From: Burkholderiaceae bacterium
GTDB lineage: Bacteria; Pseudomonadota; Gammaproteobacteria; Burkholderiales; Burkholderiaceae_D
Direction: 5' to 3'
DNA length: 64,000 bases
Assembly (NCBI GenBank): GCA_004298905.1
Contig: SCTK01000005.1
Span: 248,001 to 312,000, forward strand
Below the pieces are notes generated by a model that saw only the letters and a program-made list of their open reading frames with translations, was not told where the DNA came from and did no database searches. A program made the translations under genes and the position numbers. The first letter of the stretch is position 1. Each line of letters starts with the position of its first letter. This document shows, in pieces, positions 41,485 through 54,598 of this stretch.

Positions 41485-41547
41485 GGGTCTCTCACAAAAG
41501 TCCGGGATGCCGGGTCAGACCCACACATCGCCCTTACAAAAAACTGT

Positions 41548-41632
41548 TGGTGCCGACGGCGAGACTCGAACTCGCACAGCTTTCGCCACTACCCCCTCAA
41601 GATAGCGTGTCTACCAATTTCACCACGTCGGC
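41548..41632 (-). tRNA. tRNA-Leu (anticodon GAG)
   Basis: The minus-strand sequence folds as a class II tRNA: acceptor GCCGACG / CGTCGGC, D-arm with GTGAAATTGGTAGACAC, anticodon loop TTGAGGG (GAG, reading CUU/CUC), a variable arm TGGCGAAAGCTGT, TTCGAGT loop, and an encoded ACCA end. It lies between secG and nuoA, 63 bp before nuoA, a placement known in betaproteobacteria. Confidence 0.95.
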
Positions 41633-41684
41633 GTACCTTGAAACTACATCGACCCTGCCCACACCAATGACAGGATCAAGAGGC

Positions 41685-42062
41685 TTATTTCGGAATCTGA
41701 CCACCTTGCGGCGCCGCGGGTGCTGCCGGAACGGTGCTGGGCGCTGCCGGTGCGGCCGGAACATCCTGTGCTGGCGCGGTCTTGATCAAGCTATCCATGA
41801 CGCCGCCCGTCGCCCCTTTCGGCTTGCTGGTGGCAATATAGGCCAGCGCCAGGGTGCTGACGAGAAACACACCTGCCAACACCGCCGTGGTGCGGCTCAG
41901 AAAATTCGCCGATCCCGTGGCGCCAAACAAGCTACCCGAAGCGCCGCTGCCAAACGCAGCGCCCATATCGGCGCCCTTGCCATGCTGAATCAGCACCAGC
42001 CCAATGACAGCCAAGGCAGAGATCACCTGCACCACAGCAATCAACGTATAAAAAATTTGCAT
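41685..42062 (-). CDS. secG: Preprotein translocase subunit SecG
   Basis: A 125-residue protein-export subunit with two membrane helices (about 1-22 and 52-74). GKGADMGAAFGSGASGSLFGATG between them is the SecG hallmark. The tail is Pro/Ala-rich. tpiA, usually just upstream in betaproteobacteria, is absent here. Confidence 0.95.
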   Translation of the reverse strand: MQIFYTLIAVVQVISALAVIGLVLIQHGKGADMGAAFGSGASGSLFGATGSANFLSRTTAVLAGVFLVSTLALAYIATSKPKGATGGVMDSLIKTAPAQDVPAAPAAPSTVPAAPAAPQGGQIPK

Positions 42063-42353
42063 AATGTATTTAGTTGTGGCGCCTTAAGGCCACAAAAACC
42101 TTTGATGTAACTACCAATCTGCACCGGCGATCTGGACTGGATTAACGTCCAATGTCCCGCATGCTGGAGACACTTCCGCTTAAAAAGCACTTCAAAACAA
42201 CTTCGCGTCCGTCAAAACCGCCGAATTGTAGCGTCGATGGCGCAGCACGGTCAAACCGGCACTGCCAGTCAACTGGATTCAGCGCCATGAAAGGGATTTC
42301 AAGTTCCTGATCCAATGGACGTTAACTGACTGAATAGCAGAGACCGTTGGAAA
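42063..42353. other. Intergenic region between secG and the YjfB-like gene
   Basis: No gene is seen in these 291 bp. A short hairpin (TGTGGC...GCCACA, about 42075-42094) lies in the secG leader. A 10-bp exact inverted repeat, TTAACGTCCA (42142-42151) and TGGACGTTAA (42316-42325), spans most of the region. This is where tpiA would be expected. Confidence 0.6.
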
Positions 42354-42557
42354 ATGATGGATACCAGCAGTATTGCCGCCCTTGCCACTTCGATGTCACA
42401 AGCCGCCCTAAATCAGCAGGTGGGCGTGGCCGTGTTGAAGAAAGCGCTGGCGGTGCAGCAGCAATCTGCATTGGCCCTGCTTGCCGCCTTGCCATCGCCC
42501 CCTGCCGCCAGCAACCTGCCACCGCATTTGGGGCAGAACATCAATGTGACAGCCTGA
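42354..42557 (+). CDS. YjfB-like putative motility protein
   Basis: A 67-residue protein. The N-terminal DTSSIAALATSMSQAALNQQVGVAVLKKALAVQQ and the ending GQNINVTA match the small YjfB family, annotated as putative motility proteins with no proven function. It is a single + gene between two minus units. A second ATG lies directly after the first. Confidence 0.75.
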   Translation: MMDTSSIAALATSMSQAALNQQVGVAVLKKALAVQQQSALALLAALPSPPAASNLPPHLGQNINVTA

Positions 42558-42603
42558 TTGTTCGGACTGAACGACCGCCTCAATTTTCCGTTTAGTTCGA
42601 TTG

Positions 42604-43197
42604 CTACTGGGGATCGAGCAGGCGCGCCAGTTGCTCCGCCAATTTTTGCACCGTGACTTCGTCGGCTGTTCTTTGAACAGCAAAAAGAAATCGTTCGCGC
42701 AGGGCGCGGCACTCTTCGAGGGTGGTGGCGTTCTCAACATCGATTTGCAGCATGAAGCCGAGGCCGCCGATGACATCGCGGATCGAACGCTGATAAAAAT
42801 TGCGCACTTCGAACAAGCGCAGCAGTTCCGGATTTTGCCCCGTGATCGCCATTTCGCTGGCGGGCTCGAGACGAACCGTGGTGGGGATGCTGTGTATCTC
42901 GCCAGGCTCGGGGGCGGGCAGCTCAATGCGCGGCGTGTCCGTGACATATACCGGCTCGATCAGCCCCTGGCGTTCCAGTTCGGCAAAACTGTCGTCATCC
43001 ACCCCCAAGGGGTGCAGTTTTGCCAGCATGGCTTGCGCGGTCTGCTGGCCATCGATCATGACAAGCAGGCTGCGCAATTTGTGCGGCAGCGCCAAGCTGC
43101 GGGTGCGCAGCTCGTTGCGGCCATCCTCGGTCTTGGCGTAGACAACATGACCGTGATGGTCCGTGCCACGCTGTTGAGTCACTCCCTGGTCCATCAT
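42604..43197 (-). CDS. Conserved hypothetical protein
   Basis: A soluble 197-residue protein I cannot name. The N-terminal part has a helix-rich pattern (TRSLALPHKLRSLLVMIDGQ, then FAELERQGLIEPV) like the small winged-helix-type domain seen at the start of many betaproteobacterial signalling proteins. A Pro-rich linker (ELPAPEPGEI) and a C-terminal helical domain (about 120-195) follow. No membrane segment or catalytic motif is seen. Confidence 0.7.
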   Translation of the reverse strand: MMDQGVTQQRGTDHHGHVVYAKTEDGRNELRTRSLALPHKLRSLLVMIDGQQTAQAMLAKLHPLGVDDDSFAELERQGLIEPVYVTDTPRIELPAPEPGEIHSIPTTVRLEPASEMAITGQNPELLRLFEVRNFYQRSIRDVIGGLGFMLQIDVENATTLEECRALRERFLFAVQRTADEVTVQKLAEQLARLLDPQ

Positions 43198-43398
43198 TCA
43201 ACCTTGCCAGACAAAAAACCACCTTCGCCGCATTCCTGCGGTTTGACGGATTTAATTATGTTGGTTCCCGGCGATCTGCCAAATGAGAATAGCGCGGTAG
43301 TTTGCCTGCTATCCGTAAGATCGGCACAGCGATATGCGACCTCTATTTAAGCACAAAAATATGTCAAAAAATATCCTGGCAACATTTGATGTTTGGCC

Positions 43399-43674
43399 CT
43401 ACCGTTTTGGCACTACCTGCACAAATACTTCGTCCTTCTTGACCATACCCAGTTCGTAGCGGGCACGTTCTTCGATGGCTTCGGTGCCGTTTTTCAAATC
43501 CTTGACTTCGGCTTCCAAACTGGCATTGCGCGTTTTCAGTTCGGCGTTGAGGGTTTGCTGTGCGGTAAGTTTACGGTCGAGTTCGTTGACGCGCAGCCAG
43601 CCGCCCTTGCCGAGCCAGAGGGGGTACTGGATCAGCGCGAGCAAGACAACGAGAGAGATGGTGAGCAGACGCAT
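43399..43674 (-). CDS. ftsB: Cell division protein FtsB
   Basis: A bitopic division protein (91 residues) that joins FtsL and FtsQ in the divisome. It has one N-terminal helix (about 3-19), then a coiled coil ([20 protein letters not shown]) and the conserved [17 protein letters not shown] end. It lies just after eno, as in many proteobacteria. Confidence 0.93.
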   Translation of the reverse strand: MRLLTISLVVLLALIQYPLWLGKGGWLRVNELDRKLTAQQTLNAELKTRNASLEAEVKDLKNGTEAIEERARYELGMVKKDEVFVQVVPKR

Positions 43675-43680
43675 GCAATG

Positions 43681-43702
43681 AAAAGGGGAGCCGAGGCTCC
43701 CC
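43681..43702 (-). terminator. Hairpin between eno and ftsB (weak terminator or attenuator)
   Basis: GGGGAGC / GCTCCCC with a 4-nt loop is followed on the minus strand by only TTTT, 10 nt before the ftsB ATG. It could partly stop transcription after the highly expressed eno gene. Confidence 0.55.
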
Positions 43703-43707
43703 TGTCT

Positions 43708-45012
<1,305 letters not shown>

Positions 45013-45058
45013 TCAATCACAAAAAATATTCACCACGGGGGACGTGGTGTACCAGCCC

Positions 45059-45346
45059 TTAACTCAAACCTTCAACAATATACATATTCATTTCTGCCGC
45101 CCCTGCGCGCGCGTTGCGTGCGCGGCGATATTGATCCGAGTGATACCAGGCGCGTGCCGCATCCATGCTGGGGAACTGCATGATGACGGTGCGAATGGGG
45201 TCGCGCCCTTCCAGCACTTCGCATTGACCGCCACGTACCAACACCTTCACATCGTGTGCGCGCATCGCCAGGGTCGACCACTTCTGGTATTCCTTGTATT
45301 GCTCCGGGTTGGTGACCTTCACGTTTACAACAATGTAGGCGCTCAT
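45059..45346 (-). CDS. DUF1330 domain-containing protein
   Basis: A 95-residue ferredoxin-fold protein of the DUF1330 family. VNVKVTNPEQYKEYQK, VLEGRDPIRTVIMQFPSMDAARAWYHSDQY are its core, and EGRD-type loops mark the family. It may be an accessory enzyme but has no known role. It lies between kdsA and eno. Confidence 0.88.
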   Translation of the reverse strand: MSAYIVVNVKVTNPEQYKEYQKWSTLAMRAHDVKVLVRGGQCEVLEGRDPIRTVIMQFPSMDAARAWYHSDQYRRARNARAGAAEMNMYIVEGLS

Positions 45347-45381
45347 AATTTCTCTCGACTTATCGGCTGCTTCGCAACCGG

Positions 45382-45429
45382 AATTAAATGGAGTCTGACC
45401 CCATTTAATTTTGTGTTCCCATTTAATTC
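45382..45429. repeat. REP-like palindrome with a third arm
   Basis: AATTAAATGG (45382-45391) pairs with CCATTTAATT (45401-45410) around AGTCTGACC. A second CCATTTAATT with flanking C (45419-45429) can pair with the same arm. The GGGTCAGAC core also occurs at 41512-41522 between tRNA-Leu and nuoA. Such GGGGTCAGAC palindromes are common dispersed elements in proteobacteria, to my memory. Confidence 0.65.
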
Positions 45430-45460
45430 TTCGGCGCGACGATCTTCTTGTTAATGAAGA

Positions 45461-46297
45461 TCAAAGTTTGTTTTCCGCAAACCCTTGTTGCTTCACTAAT
45501 TGGTCCAGCGCTTTCAACGTACGCAGCAGATCTTTCATATGACCTAAAGGCCAGGCGTTCGGGCCATCGGACATCGCTTTTTCCGGCTGCGGATGGGTTT
45601 CCATGAACAGGCCGGAGATGCCAGTGGCGATGGCCGCGCGTGCCAGCACGGGAACGAATTCGCGCTGACCGCCGGAAACATTGCCCTGCCCACCGGGCAG
45701 TTGCACCGAATGCGTGGCATCGAATACCACCGGGCAGCCGGTGTTACGCATGATGGCCAGCGAACGCATGTCGGAAACGAGGTTGTTGTAGCCAAACGAG
45801 ACGCCGCGTTCGCACACCATGATGTTGTCACTGCCACTGGCTTCACGTGCCTTGTCGACGACGTTCTTCATGTCGCCCGGCGCGAGGAACTGGCCTTTTT
45901 TGATATTGACCGGGCGGCCGGCACTGGCGACGGCATGAATGAAATCGGTCTGGCGGCACAGGAAAGCGGGTGTTTGCAAGACATCGACCACTGCGGCGAC
46001 CGGTTTGATTTCGTCGATCTCGTGCACATCGGTCAGCACCGGCACGCCGATCTTCTGCTTCACATCGGCCAGGATCTTCAGACCGACATCCATGCCAGGG
46101 CCGCGAAACGATTTTCCGGAACTGCGGTTGGCCTTGTCGAACGAGGATTTGTAGATGAAGGGGATGCCGAGTTCAGCGCACATCTCTTTCAACTGACCGG
46201 CGGTGTCCATGGCCAGTTGTTCGGACTCGATCACACACGGCCCGGCAATCAGGAAAAACGGCTGGTCGAGACCCGCCTCAAAGTTGCATAGCTTCAT
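45461..46297 (-). CDS. kdsA: 3-deoxy-8-phosphooctulonate synthase (KDO8P synthase)
   Basis: KdsA joins PEP and arabinose 5-phosphate, a step to the Kdo sugar of lipopolysaccharide, confirming a Gram-negative. [28 protein letters not shown] and TDVHE are hallmarks. The start at [12 protein letters not shown] (46297, 278 residues) is chosen because the frame upstream overlaps pyrG. It begins 4 bp after pyrG. Confidence 0.97.
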   Translation of the reverse strand: MKLCNFEAGLDQPFFLIAGPCVIESEQLAMDTAGQLKEMCAELGIPFIYKSSFDKANRSSGKSFRGPGMDVGLKILADVKQKIGVPVLTDVHEIDEIKPVAAVVDVLQTPAFLCRQTDFIHAVASAGRPVNIKKGQFLAPGDMKNVVDKAREASGSDNIMVCERGVSFGYNNLVSDMRSLAIMRNTGCPVVFDATHSVQLPGGQGNVSGGQREFVPVLARAAIATGISGLFMETHPQPEKAMSDGPNAWPLGHMKDLLRTLKALDQLVKQQGFAENKL

Positions 46298-46301
46298 TGG
46301 C

Positions 46302-47963
<1,662 letters not shown>

Positions 47964-48048
47964 TCAGCGCACCGGGCGGCACGCTTGGGTTGGAAAGCCG
48001 AATTATACTCGGGAAAATCCGCGGCAGAGGCGCACGGAGGAACACCGT

Positions 48049-49032
48049 TCACGGCCCTTCCCGGCTGGCCTCCGCGGCTTCCGGCTGCAAAGTCATGTGA
48101 TCGATATTGAAACGCTGGCGCAGCATGGCGCGGCTGGCTTCCAGAATTTCCACCCATTGCTGCATGTCGGCCACCTTGATGTGGGCGGACAGTGCGGGCT
48201 GGCCGGGGGCCATGCTCCAGATGTGCAGGTCGTGCACATTGGTCACGCCAGCGATCTCCTGCAGCGCGTCGCCCACGGCATCGTAATCAATGTGCTGCGG
48301 CACGCCTTCCATCAGCACCAGCGCCGATTCGCGCAACAGGTTCCAGGTCGATTTCGCCAGCAAGGCACACACGAACAGCGACAGCAAGGGATCGATCAAC
48401 ATCCAGCCAGTCGTCTGAATCACCACCCCTGCCACGACTGCCGCCACTGAGCCGAACAGATCGCCCATCACATGCAGCGTGGCGACGCGGCGATTGAGTT
48501 CATGGGCCGGTGCATCGGGATCGCGCAAGACCCACAACACCAGTAGATTGACCAGCAAGCCGACAGCGGCAATCGTGGTCACCGTAAAACCGGCCACCGT
48601 GTGCGGTGCAAACATGCGATGGATGGCTTCCCAGACAATCACGCCGATCAGGGTTGCCATTGCCAGCGCGTTGACAAAGGCCGCCAGCACTTCGGCGCGC
48701 AGATAGCCAAACGATAACTGACGTGAAGCCGGCCGGTTGACGAACAGCAGCGCGATGCAGGCCAGCAGCAGCGACGCCGCATCGGTGGCCATGTGGCCGG
48801 CATCGGACAACAGCGCCAGCGAATTGGCCCACAGGCCGCCGGCAAATTCAACCACGCCGAATCCCGCCGTCAGCAGCAGTGCAAGAAACAGCGCTCGGCG
48901 GCTGCGCGGCTGGTAGTGGTGCGGATGAGCGGCATCGCCGTGCTCATGGCGGTGGTGCGCGTGGTGTTGCACGTCTTGCTGGCGCTCGGCAGAACCTGAG
49001 CGAACATGCAGGCGTCGATCGATTTCAGTCAT
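48049..49032 (-). CDS. Cation diffusion facilitator family metal exporter
   Basis: A 327-residue CDF exporter with six membrane helices between about 48 and 240, exchanging Zn2+, Co2+ or similar ions for protons. The metal-site pairs lie in LLSDAGHMATD (HXXXD type, as in CzcD and ZitB) and HVMGDLFGS. A His-rich N-terminal tail (HHAHHRHEH) probably gathers metal, and a CDF C-terminal domain follows. Substrate not determined. Confidence 0.92.
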   Translation of the reverse strand: MTEIDRRLHVRSGSAERQQDVQHHAHHRHEHGDAAHPHHYQPRSRRALFLALLLTAGFGVVEFAGGLWANSLALLSDAGHMATDAASLLLACIALLFVNRPASRQLSFGYLRAEVLAAFVNALAMATLIGVIVWEAIHRMFAPHTVAGFTVTTIAAVGLLVNLLVLWVLRDPDAPAHELNRRVATLHVMGDLFGSVAAVVAGVVIQTTGWMLIDPLLSLFVCALLAKSTWNLLRESALVLMEGVPQHIDYDAVGDALQEIAGVTNVHDLHIWSMAPGQPALSAHIKVADMQQWVEILEASRAMLRQRFNIDHMTLQPEAAEASREGP

Positions 49033-49035
49033 GCG

Positions 49036-49674
49036 TTATTGTTCCAGTACATCTGCACCCTTGGGCGGCACGAAACGAAAAGGCTCGGCCGGCAGTGCGG
49101 GGTTGCGTTCAAAGCGAGTGAACGTGAGAGCAGTGGTCTGTCCAAAATTGTCGCGCAATTCCATCGCCGCCGGTTGATCGTCCTTCAAGCCGATCAGGAT
49201 TTTTTCGAAAGTGCTGTCCTTACTCTTCGGCTGCGCCTCCACCCAATCAAGGCCGTCGCGCTGCCCGGCATCCTTGAGTGTGTAGACATTCTCCAGCGCC
49301 TGGCTGCCGAACAGAATCGCCGCCGGGCTGGAGTCGAGCGCCTGATTCAATTTGCGCGTGGTGACCTGGTTTAGATCCTTGTCATATATGAACAATTTGA
49401 CGCCATCGGCGACCAGCACCTGCTCATACGGCTGCGTGTACGTCCAGCGAAATTTCCCGGGCCGCGCAAACAGAAATTGTCCGCGCGATTGCTGCGGCTT
49501 CCTGCCCTCGCGCGTGACCTGCTGCGTAAATTCCCCACGTGCCGATTTCACCTGCGCAGCAAAATTGCGCAATTGTTCAAGCGCATCGGCGTGCGCGAAC
49601 GACGAAAAAACAAAGAAACAAAAAGCGGCCAGAGAGGGCAGCGACGGGACAGATCTTGTATTCAATTCACGCAT
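49036..49674 (-). CDS. lolA: Outer-membrane lipoprotein carrier protein LolA
   Basis: LolA ferries lipoproteins across the periplasm from LolCDE to LolB. The 212-residue precursor has a signal peptide (about 1-30, ending AHA). SARGEFTQQVTREGRK, QSRGQFLFARPGKFRWTY and the C-terminal FVPPKGADVLEQ match the family. It starts 11 bp after ftsK. Confidence 0.94.
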   Translation of the reverse strand: MRELNTRSVPSLPSLAAFCFFVFSSFAHADALEQLRNFAAQVKSARGEFTQQVTREGRKPQQSRGQFLFARPGKFRWTYTQPYEQVLVADGVKLFIYDKDLNQVTTRKLNQALDSSPAAILFGSQALENVYTLKDAGQRDGLDWVEAQPKSKDSTFEKILIGLKDDQPAAMELRDNFGQTTALTFTRFERNPALPAEPFRFVPPKGADVLEQ

Positions 49675-49685
49675 CGGTTTGCTGG

Positions 49686-52028
49686 CTAATTTTCAGATTT
49701 AGGGACAAGGATGTCGCGGTTGCCATTGCTTTGCATCGCCGACACCAGGCCGGATTTTTCCATTTGTTCCAACAGGCGTGCCGCGCGGTTGTAGCCGATG
49801 CGCAGATGACGCTGAACCAACGAGATCGAAGCACGGCGATTTTTCAGAACGATCTCGACCGCTTCGTCATACATCGGATCGGCCTCGGCATCGCCCACGA
49901 TGCCGGTGACGCTGCTGGCACCATCGCCATCGTCGAGCGTACCGCCTTCGAGAATGCCGTCGATGTAATTGGGTTCGCCCAATTCCTTCAGGTGTTCGAC
50001 CACACGGTGCACTTCTTCATCGCTCACATAGGCGCCATGCACCCGCACCGGCAAGCCGGTACCGGGCGCGAGGTAAAGCATGTCGCCCTGCCCCAGCAGC
50101 GTTTCCGCGCCCATCTGATCGAGGATGGTACGGCTGTCGATTTTGCTGGAGACCTGAAAAGCAATGCGCGTGGGAATGTTGGCCTTGATCAGGCCGGTAA
50201 TCACATCGACGCTGGGGCGCTGGGTGGCGAGAATCAGATGCACGCCCGCCGCGCGCGCTTTTTGCGCGATGCGCGCAATCAGCTCTTCCACTTTCTTGCC
50301 CACTACCATCATCAGGTCGGCCAGTTCGTCGATCAACACCACGATCACCGGCAGGTGCGTCAGCGGCTCTGGCTGATCGGGCGTCAGGCTGAATGGGTTG
50401 GGAATGTGTTCTTCGCGCTTGGCGGCTTCGGCGATCTTGGCGTTGTAGCCGGACAGATTGCGCACGCCGAGCTTGCTCATCAACTTGTAACGGCGTTCCA
50501 TTTCACCCACGGCCCAGGTTAACGCATTGGCGGCCTGTTTCATGTCCGTGACTACCGGCGCGAGCAGATGCGGAATACCTTCGTAGACCGACATTTCGAG
50601 CATCTTCGGATCGATCATGATCAAGCGCACCTGGCTCGGATCGGCTTTGTATAGCAGCGACAGGATCATCGCGTTGATGCCGACCGATTTGCCGGAACCG
50701 GTCGTCCCGGCCACCAGCAGGTGCGGCATCTTGGCCAGATCGGCCACCACCGGATGCCCGGCGATGTCCTTGCCCAGCGCCAGCGTGACGAACGAACTGG
50801 AATCGTTGTAGACACGCGAGCCGAGAATTTCGGTGAGCTTGACGGTTTGCCGTTTCGAGTTGGGCAACTCCAATCCCATCAGGTTCTTGCCGGGAATCGT
50901 CTCAACCACACGGATCGACACCAGCGACAGCGCACGCGCCAGATCCTTGGCCAGATTGACGATGGTCGAACCCTTGATGCCGGTGGCGGGTTCAATCTCA
51001 TAGCGCGTAATGACGGGGCCGGGATGCGCGGCCACCACCTTGACCTGCACACCGAAGTCGGCGAGTTTTTTCTCGATCAGGCGCGAGGTAAATTCGAGCG
51101 TATCGGCCGACACCGTTTCCACTTTCTGCGGTGGCGCGTCGAGCAGACTCAATGGCGGCAAGGCGGAATTGCTGATGTCGGCAAACAGCGGCGCCTGCCG
51201 TTCGCGCTCGGCGCGCTCGGAGCGTGGCACCACTGTCACCTGTGGCTCGATGCGAATCGGCTCGTGTTCAATAAAACGCGAGCGTTCCTGCACTACCACC
51301 TCTTCGCGCAGCTCGGCGGCAATCGCGCCGATCTTGCGATCCTGACGGGCTTGCCAGCGCTCGACGATCCAGTGAAACGTATTGTCGACTGCGGCGCCGA
51401 TGCCCTCGGCAAATGCCAGCCAGGAAATGCCGGAAAACAGGCTCATGCCGACAGCAAACGCCAGCAGCAGCAGCATGGTCGCCCCCGTAAAGCCAAACAG
51501 TACATTCAATTGCGGCCCGACCCAATCGCCGAACACACCGCCGGCCGGCCCCGGCAATTGGGCCTTCAAGCTGTACAAGCGCAGCGCTTCAATGCCGACA
51601 CTGCCCGATAGCAGCAGCGCAAAGCCGATACCGCGCAACCAGCGTGGCGCATGGGATTCAAGCGCAGGTCGGGAAGAAAATGGATCGCGATGCAGGGCGC
51701 GGTAGCCACCCACCACCATACCGAGCAGCAGCACGCACCACCAATAGGTCGAGAAACCAAACAGATACAGCAACAGATCGGCCAGCCAGGCACCAAAACG
51801 ACCACCACGATTGGCGACCTGATCGACCACCGCGCCATGCGACCAGCCCGGATCGGTGAGCCGGTAGGTCACCAGAATCAGCAGCAGATACAGCGCCAGC
51901 ACCAGCGTCAACAGCCAGCGGCATTCGCCCCAGAGCTTGCTCAAGCGCGGGTTTCCCGGTGAGGAGGTATGCGCGCCGGGCCCGTATTTCGGGCGCACAT
52001 CGGCGTTGCGCGGAGGGTTAGCAGACAT
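49686..52028 (-). CDS. ftsK: DNA translocase FtsK
   Basis: A 780-residue septal DNA pump that resolves chromosome dimers at division. It has four N-terminal membrane helices (about 37-55, 82-105, 133-150, 180-205) and a short linker. The RecA-like motor has Walker A GTTGSGKS (441-448) and Walker [15 protein letters not shown]. The C-terminal gamma winged helix ([20 protein letters not shown]) reads KOPS sites. The linker is shorter than in E. coli. Confidence 0.97.
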   Translation of the reverse strand: MSANPPRNADVRPKYGPGAHTSSPGNPRLSKLWGECRWLLTLVLALYLLLILVTYRLTDPGWSHGAVVDQVANRGGRFGAWLADLLLYLFGFSTYWWCVLLLGMVVGGYRALHRDPFSSRPALESHAPRWLRGIGFALLLSGSVGIEALRLYSLKAQLPGPAGGVFGDWVGPQLNVLFGFTGATMLLLLAFAVGMSLFSGISWLAFAEGIGAAVDNTFHWIVERWQARQDRKIGAIAAELREEVVVQERSRFIEHEPIRIEPQVTVVPRSERAERERQAPLFADISNSALPPLSLLDAPPQKVETVSADTLEFTSRLIEKKLADFGVQVKVVAAHPGPVITRYEIEPATGIKGSTIVNLAKDLARALSLVSIRVVETIPGKNLMGLELPNSKRQTVKLTEILGSRVYNDSSSFVTLALGKDIAGHPVVADLAKMPHLLVAGTTGSGKSVGINAMILSLLYKADPSQVRLIMIDPKMLEMSVYEGIPHLLAPVVTDMKQAANALTWAVGEMERRYKLMSKLGVRNLSGYNAKIAEAAKREEHIPNPFSLTPDQPEPLTHLPVIVVLIDELADLMMVVGKKVEELIARIAQKARAAGVHLILATQRPSVDVITGLIKANIPTRIAFQVSSKIDSRTILDQMGAETLLGQGDMLYLAPGTGLPVRVHGAYVSDEEVHRVVEHLKELGEPNYIDGILEGGTLDDGDGASSVTGIVGDAEADPMYDEAVEIVLKNRRASISLVQRHLRIGYNRAARLLEQMEKSGLVSAMQSNGNRDILVPKSEN

Positions 52029-52092
52029 TCAGGTGTGCCTCTCTTGAAAACAATTGGTTCATGCCAACTTATAATCCTGTCTGCGTGTAAAT

Positions 52093-52113
52093 CTTGTACT
52101 CAGCTTGTACTCA
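52093..52113 (+). repeat. Tandem 11-bp repeat in the ftsK/trxB intergenic region
   Basis: CTTGTACTCAG is followed directly by CTTGTACTCA. The 11-bp spacing, about one helix turn, suggests a regulator site or stacked -35 boxes for trxB. A TATAAG hexamer for ftsK lies on the minus strand at 52068-52073. Confidence 0.5.
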
Positions 52114-52140
52114 TTTAGCCACGCCATTTTACCCTCGTAA

Positions 52141-53121
<981 letters not shown>

Positions 53122-53129
53122 ACCAGCGC

Positions 53130-53777
53130 ATGGCCAAGGCATCCAAATCGTTCGGTCTGGATGCCTTGCGCCCCATGCGCGACCGCCTCAAGGAAGAAGC
53201 GCAGCAACAAGCACTACTTGAACAACAGGCCAGGGAAGCCGAACACCAGCGGCAACTAGAAGCGGATGTTTTTCGCAAGGCGGTGAAAGAAGTCAAACCG
53301 CTCAAGCCTGCCAACCGCATCGCGCCGCAGCTTGAAAAGCCCCTGCCGATTCCACAACAACACTTGCGCGACGAAGCGAACGCCCTGCAGGAATCGCTCT
53401 CCGACGAAATGGATATCGAGCGCCTGCTCGACACCGACGACCAGCTCTCCTACCGCCGCAACGGCATCGGCCCCGACATCCTGCGCAAACTGCGGCGCGG
53501 ACACTGGACGATACAGGATCAACTCGACCTGCACGGCCTGCGCCGTGACGATGCACGCGAAACACTGAGCACATTCCTGCGCAACTGCCTGAAACAAAAC
53601 CTGCGCTGCGTGCGCATCATCCACGGCAAAGGCCGCGGCTCGGTCAACCAGGAACCCGTGCTGAAAAACAAGGTGCGCGTCTGGCTGGTGCAAAAGGAAG
53701 AAGTGCTCGCCTTCTGTCAAGCCAAGGCGGCCGATGGTGGCAGTGGCGCGCTGATCGTGCTGCTGCGCGGCGCGTGA
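53130..53777 (+). CDS. Smr domain-containing protein
   Basis: A 215-residue protein with an N-terminal Gln/Glu-rich coiled coil (about 15-60), a linker, and a C-terminal Smr domain (about 125-215). Smr marks are QLDLHGLRRDDA and IIHGKGRGS. Smr domains act as nucleases on DNA or RNA; stand-alone ones in this lineage are uncharacterised. It follows trxB by 8 bp. Confidence 0.92.
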   Translation: MAKASKSFGLDALRPMRDRLKEEAQQQALLEQQAREAEHQRQLEADVFRKAVKEVKPLKPANRIAPQLEKPLPIPQQHLRDEANALQESLSDEMDIERLLDTDDQLSYRRNGIGPDILRKLRRGHWTIQDQLDLHGLRRDDARETLSTFLRNCLKQNLRCVRIIHGKGRGSVNQEPVLKNKVRVWLVQKEEVLAFCQAKAADGGSGALIVLLRGA

Positions 53778-53900
53778 CTCTTGCCACCCACCCGGCAGGC
53801 TGTTAGATTGCGTTTGCATCAATACGCAGCGTCGGCGCGCGGATTTACCGTATCATTCAGGACGGAAAATTCATGACCGCCACTGCGCAGGACAAAGCCG

Positions 53901-54191
53901 ATGAACCGCTCGCATGCCCTCAACCTGCTCGCACAAAGCAAACCCATCTTGGCCGCGCGCTACGGCGTGACGGAACTCGCCCTGTTCGGCTCGACCGCGC
54001 GCGATACCGCGCAGGCACAGAGCGATGTCGACATTCTGGTTTCTTTCGACGGCCCCGCTACTTCTGAACGCTACTTCGGCGTCCAGTTCTTTCTTGAAGA
54101 CCTCTTTGGTTGTACGGTCGATCTCGTGACGGACAAGGCCTTGCGCGCCGAATTGCGCCCCTTCATTGAAAAAGAGGCGGTGCATGTCTGA
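53901..54191 (+). CDS. mntA: MntA-like minimal nucleotidyltransferase antitoxin
   Basis: A 96-residue minimal nucleotidyltransferase with the full GSX10DXD motif (Gly30-Ser31, Asp42, Asp44). In the studied MntA-HepT pair the antitoxin adds AMP to the toxin's Tyr to silence it. Its stop overlaps the start of the HEPN gene by 8 nt, the usual coupling. AGGACAAAG precedes the ATG. Confidence 0.88.
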   Translation: MNRSHALNLLAQSKPILAARYGVTELALFGSTARDTAQAQSDVDILVSFDGPATSERYFGVQFFLEDLFGCTVDLVTDKALRAELRPFIEKEAVHV

Positions 54192-54561
54192 TCCGTTACA
54201 ACGCGAGTGGCGGTTTTATCTTGATGACATGATCGACTTTGCCGAGAAAGTCATGGCCTATACCGACTGTCTGGACCAAGCCGGTTTCATTGCCAGCCGC
54301 CTGAATTACGATGCCACCGTCCGCAACCTTGAATTGATCGGTGAGGCCGCCACGCATATTCCGGACACCGTACGCATGGCCAACCCACAGATTCACTGGC
54401 GGTCGATCATTGCCACACGCAACCGGCTGATCCATGGTTATCTTGGAATCGACAACGATACCTTGTGGAGCATCATCCGCGACGACATTCCTGACCTGCT
54501 CCCGGCGCTGCAATTGCTCAAGAAGCAGTTCCAGTCGACACCGGAAAGCCGAGGTGAATAG
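54184..54561 (+). CDS. hepT: HepT-like HEPN (DUF86) toxin ribonuclease
   Basis: A 125-residue all-helical HEPN protein with the RNase motif R79-X4-H84 and the target Tyr86 (RNRLIHGY), so it looks active and modifiable. RNLELIGEAATHIP is the DUF86 hallmark. The ATG at 54184 is preferred over a start 18 nt upstream, since it gives the typical N-terminus. The pair sits alone between the Smr gene and nadE and may have arrived by transfer. Confidence 0.88.
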   Translation: MSDPLQREWRFYLDDMIDFAEKVMAYTDCLDQAGFIASRLNYDATVRNLELIGEAATHIPDTVRMANPQIHWRSIIATRNRLIHGYLGIDNDTLWSIIRDDIPDLLPALQLLKKQFQSTPESRGE

Positions 54562-54598
54562 TTAGGGCAATGCTGACCAGTGGTTTAGCATCATTGCC

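Noticed and set aside
42142-42325. 10-bp inverted repeat as ends of a mobile element
   Set aside because: Too short to exclude chance over this length, no coding content, no target duplication seen.
43198-43398. Sigma-28 style promoter (TAAA ... GCCGAT) near the hypothetical gene at 42604
   Set aside because: The spacing is 20 nt instead of about 15, so it does not fit.
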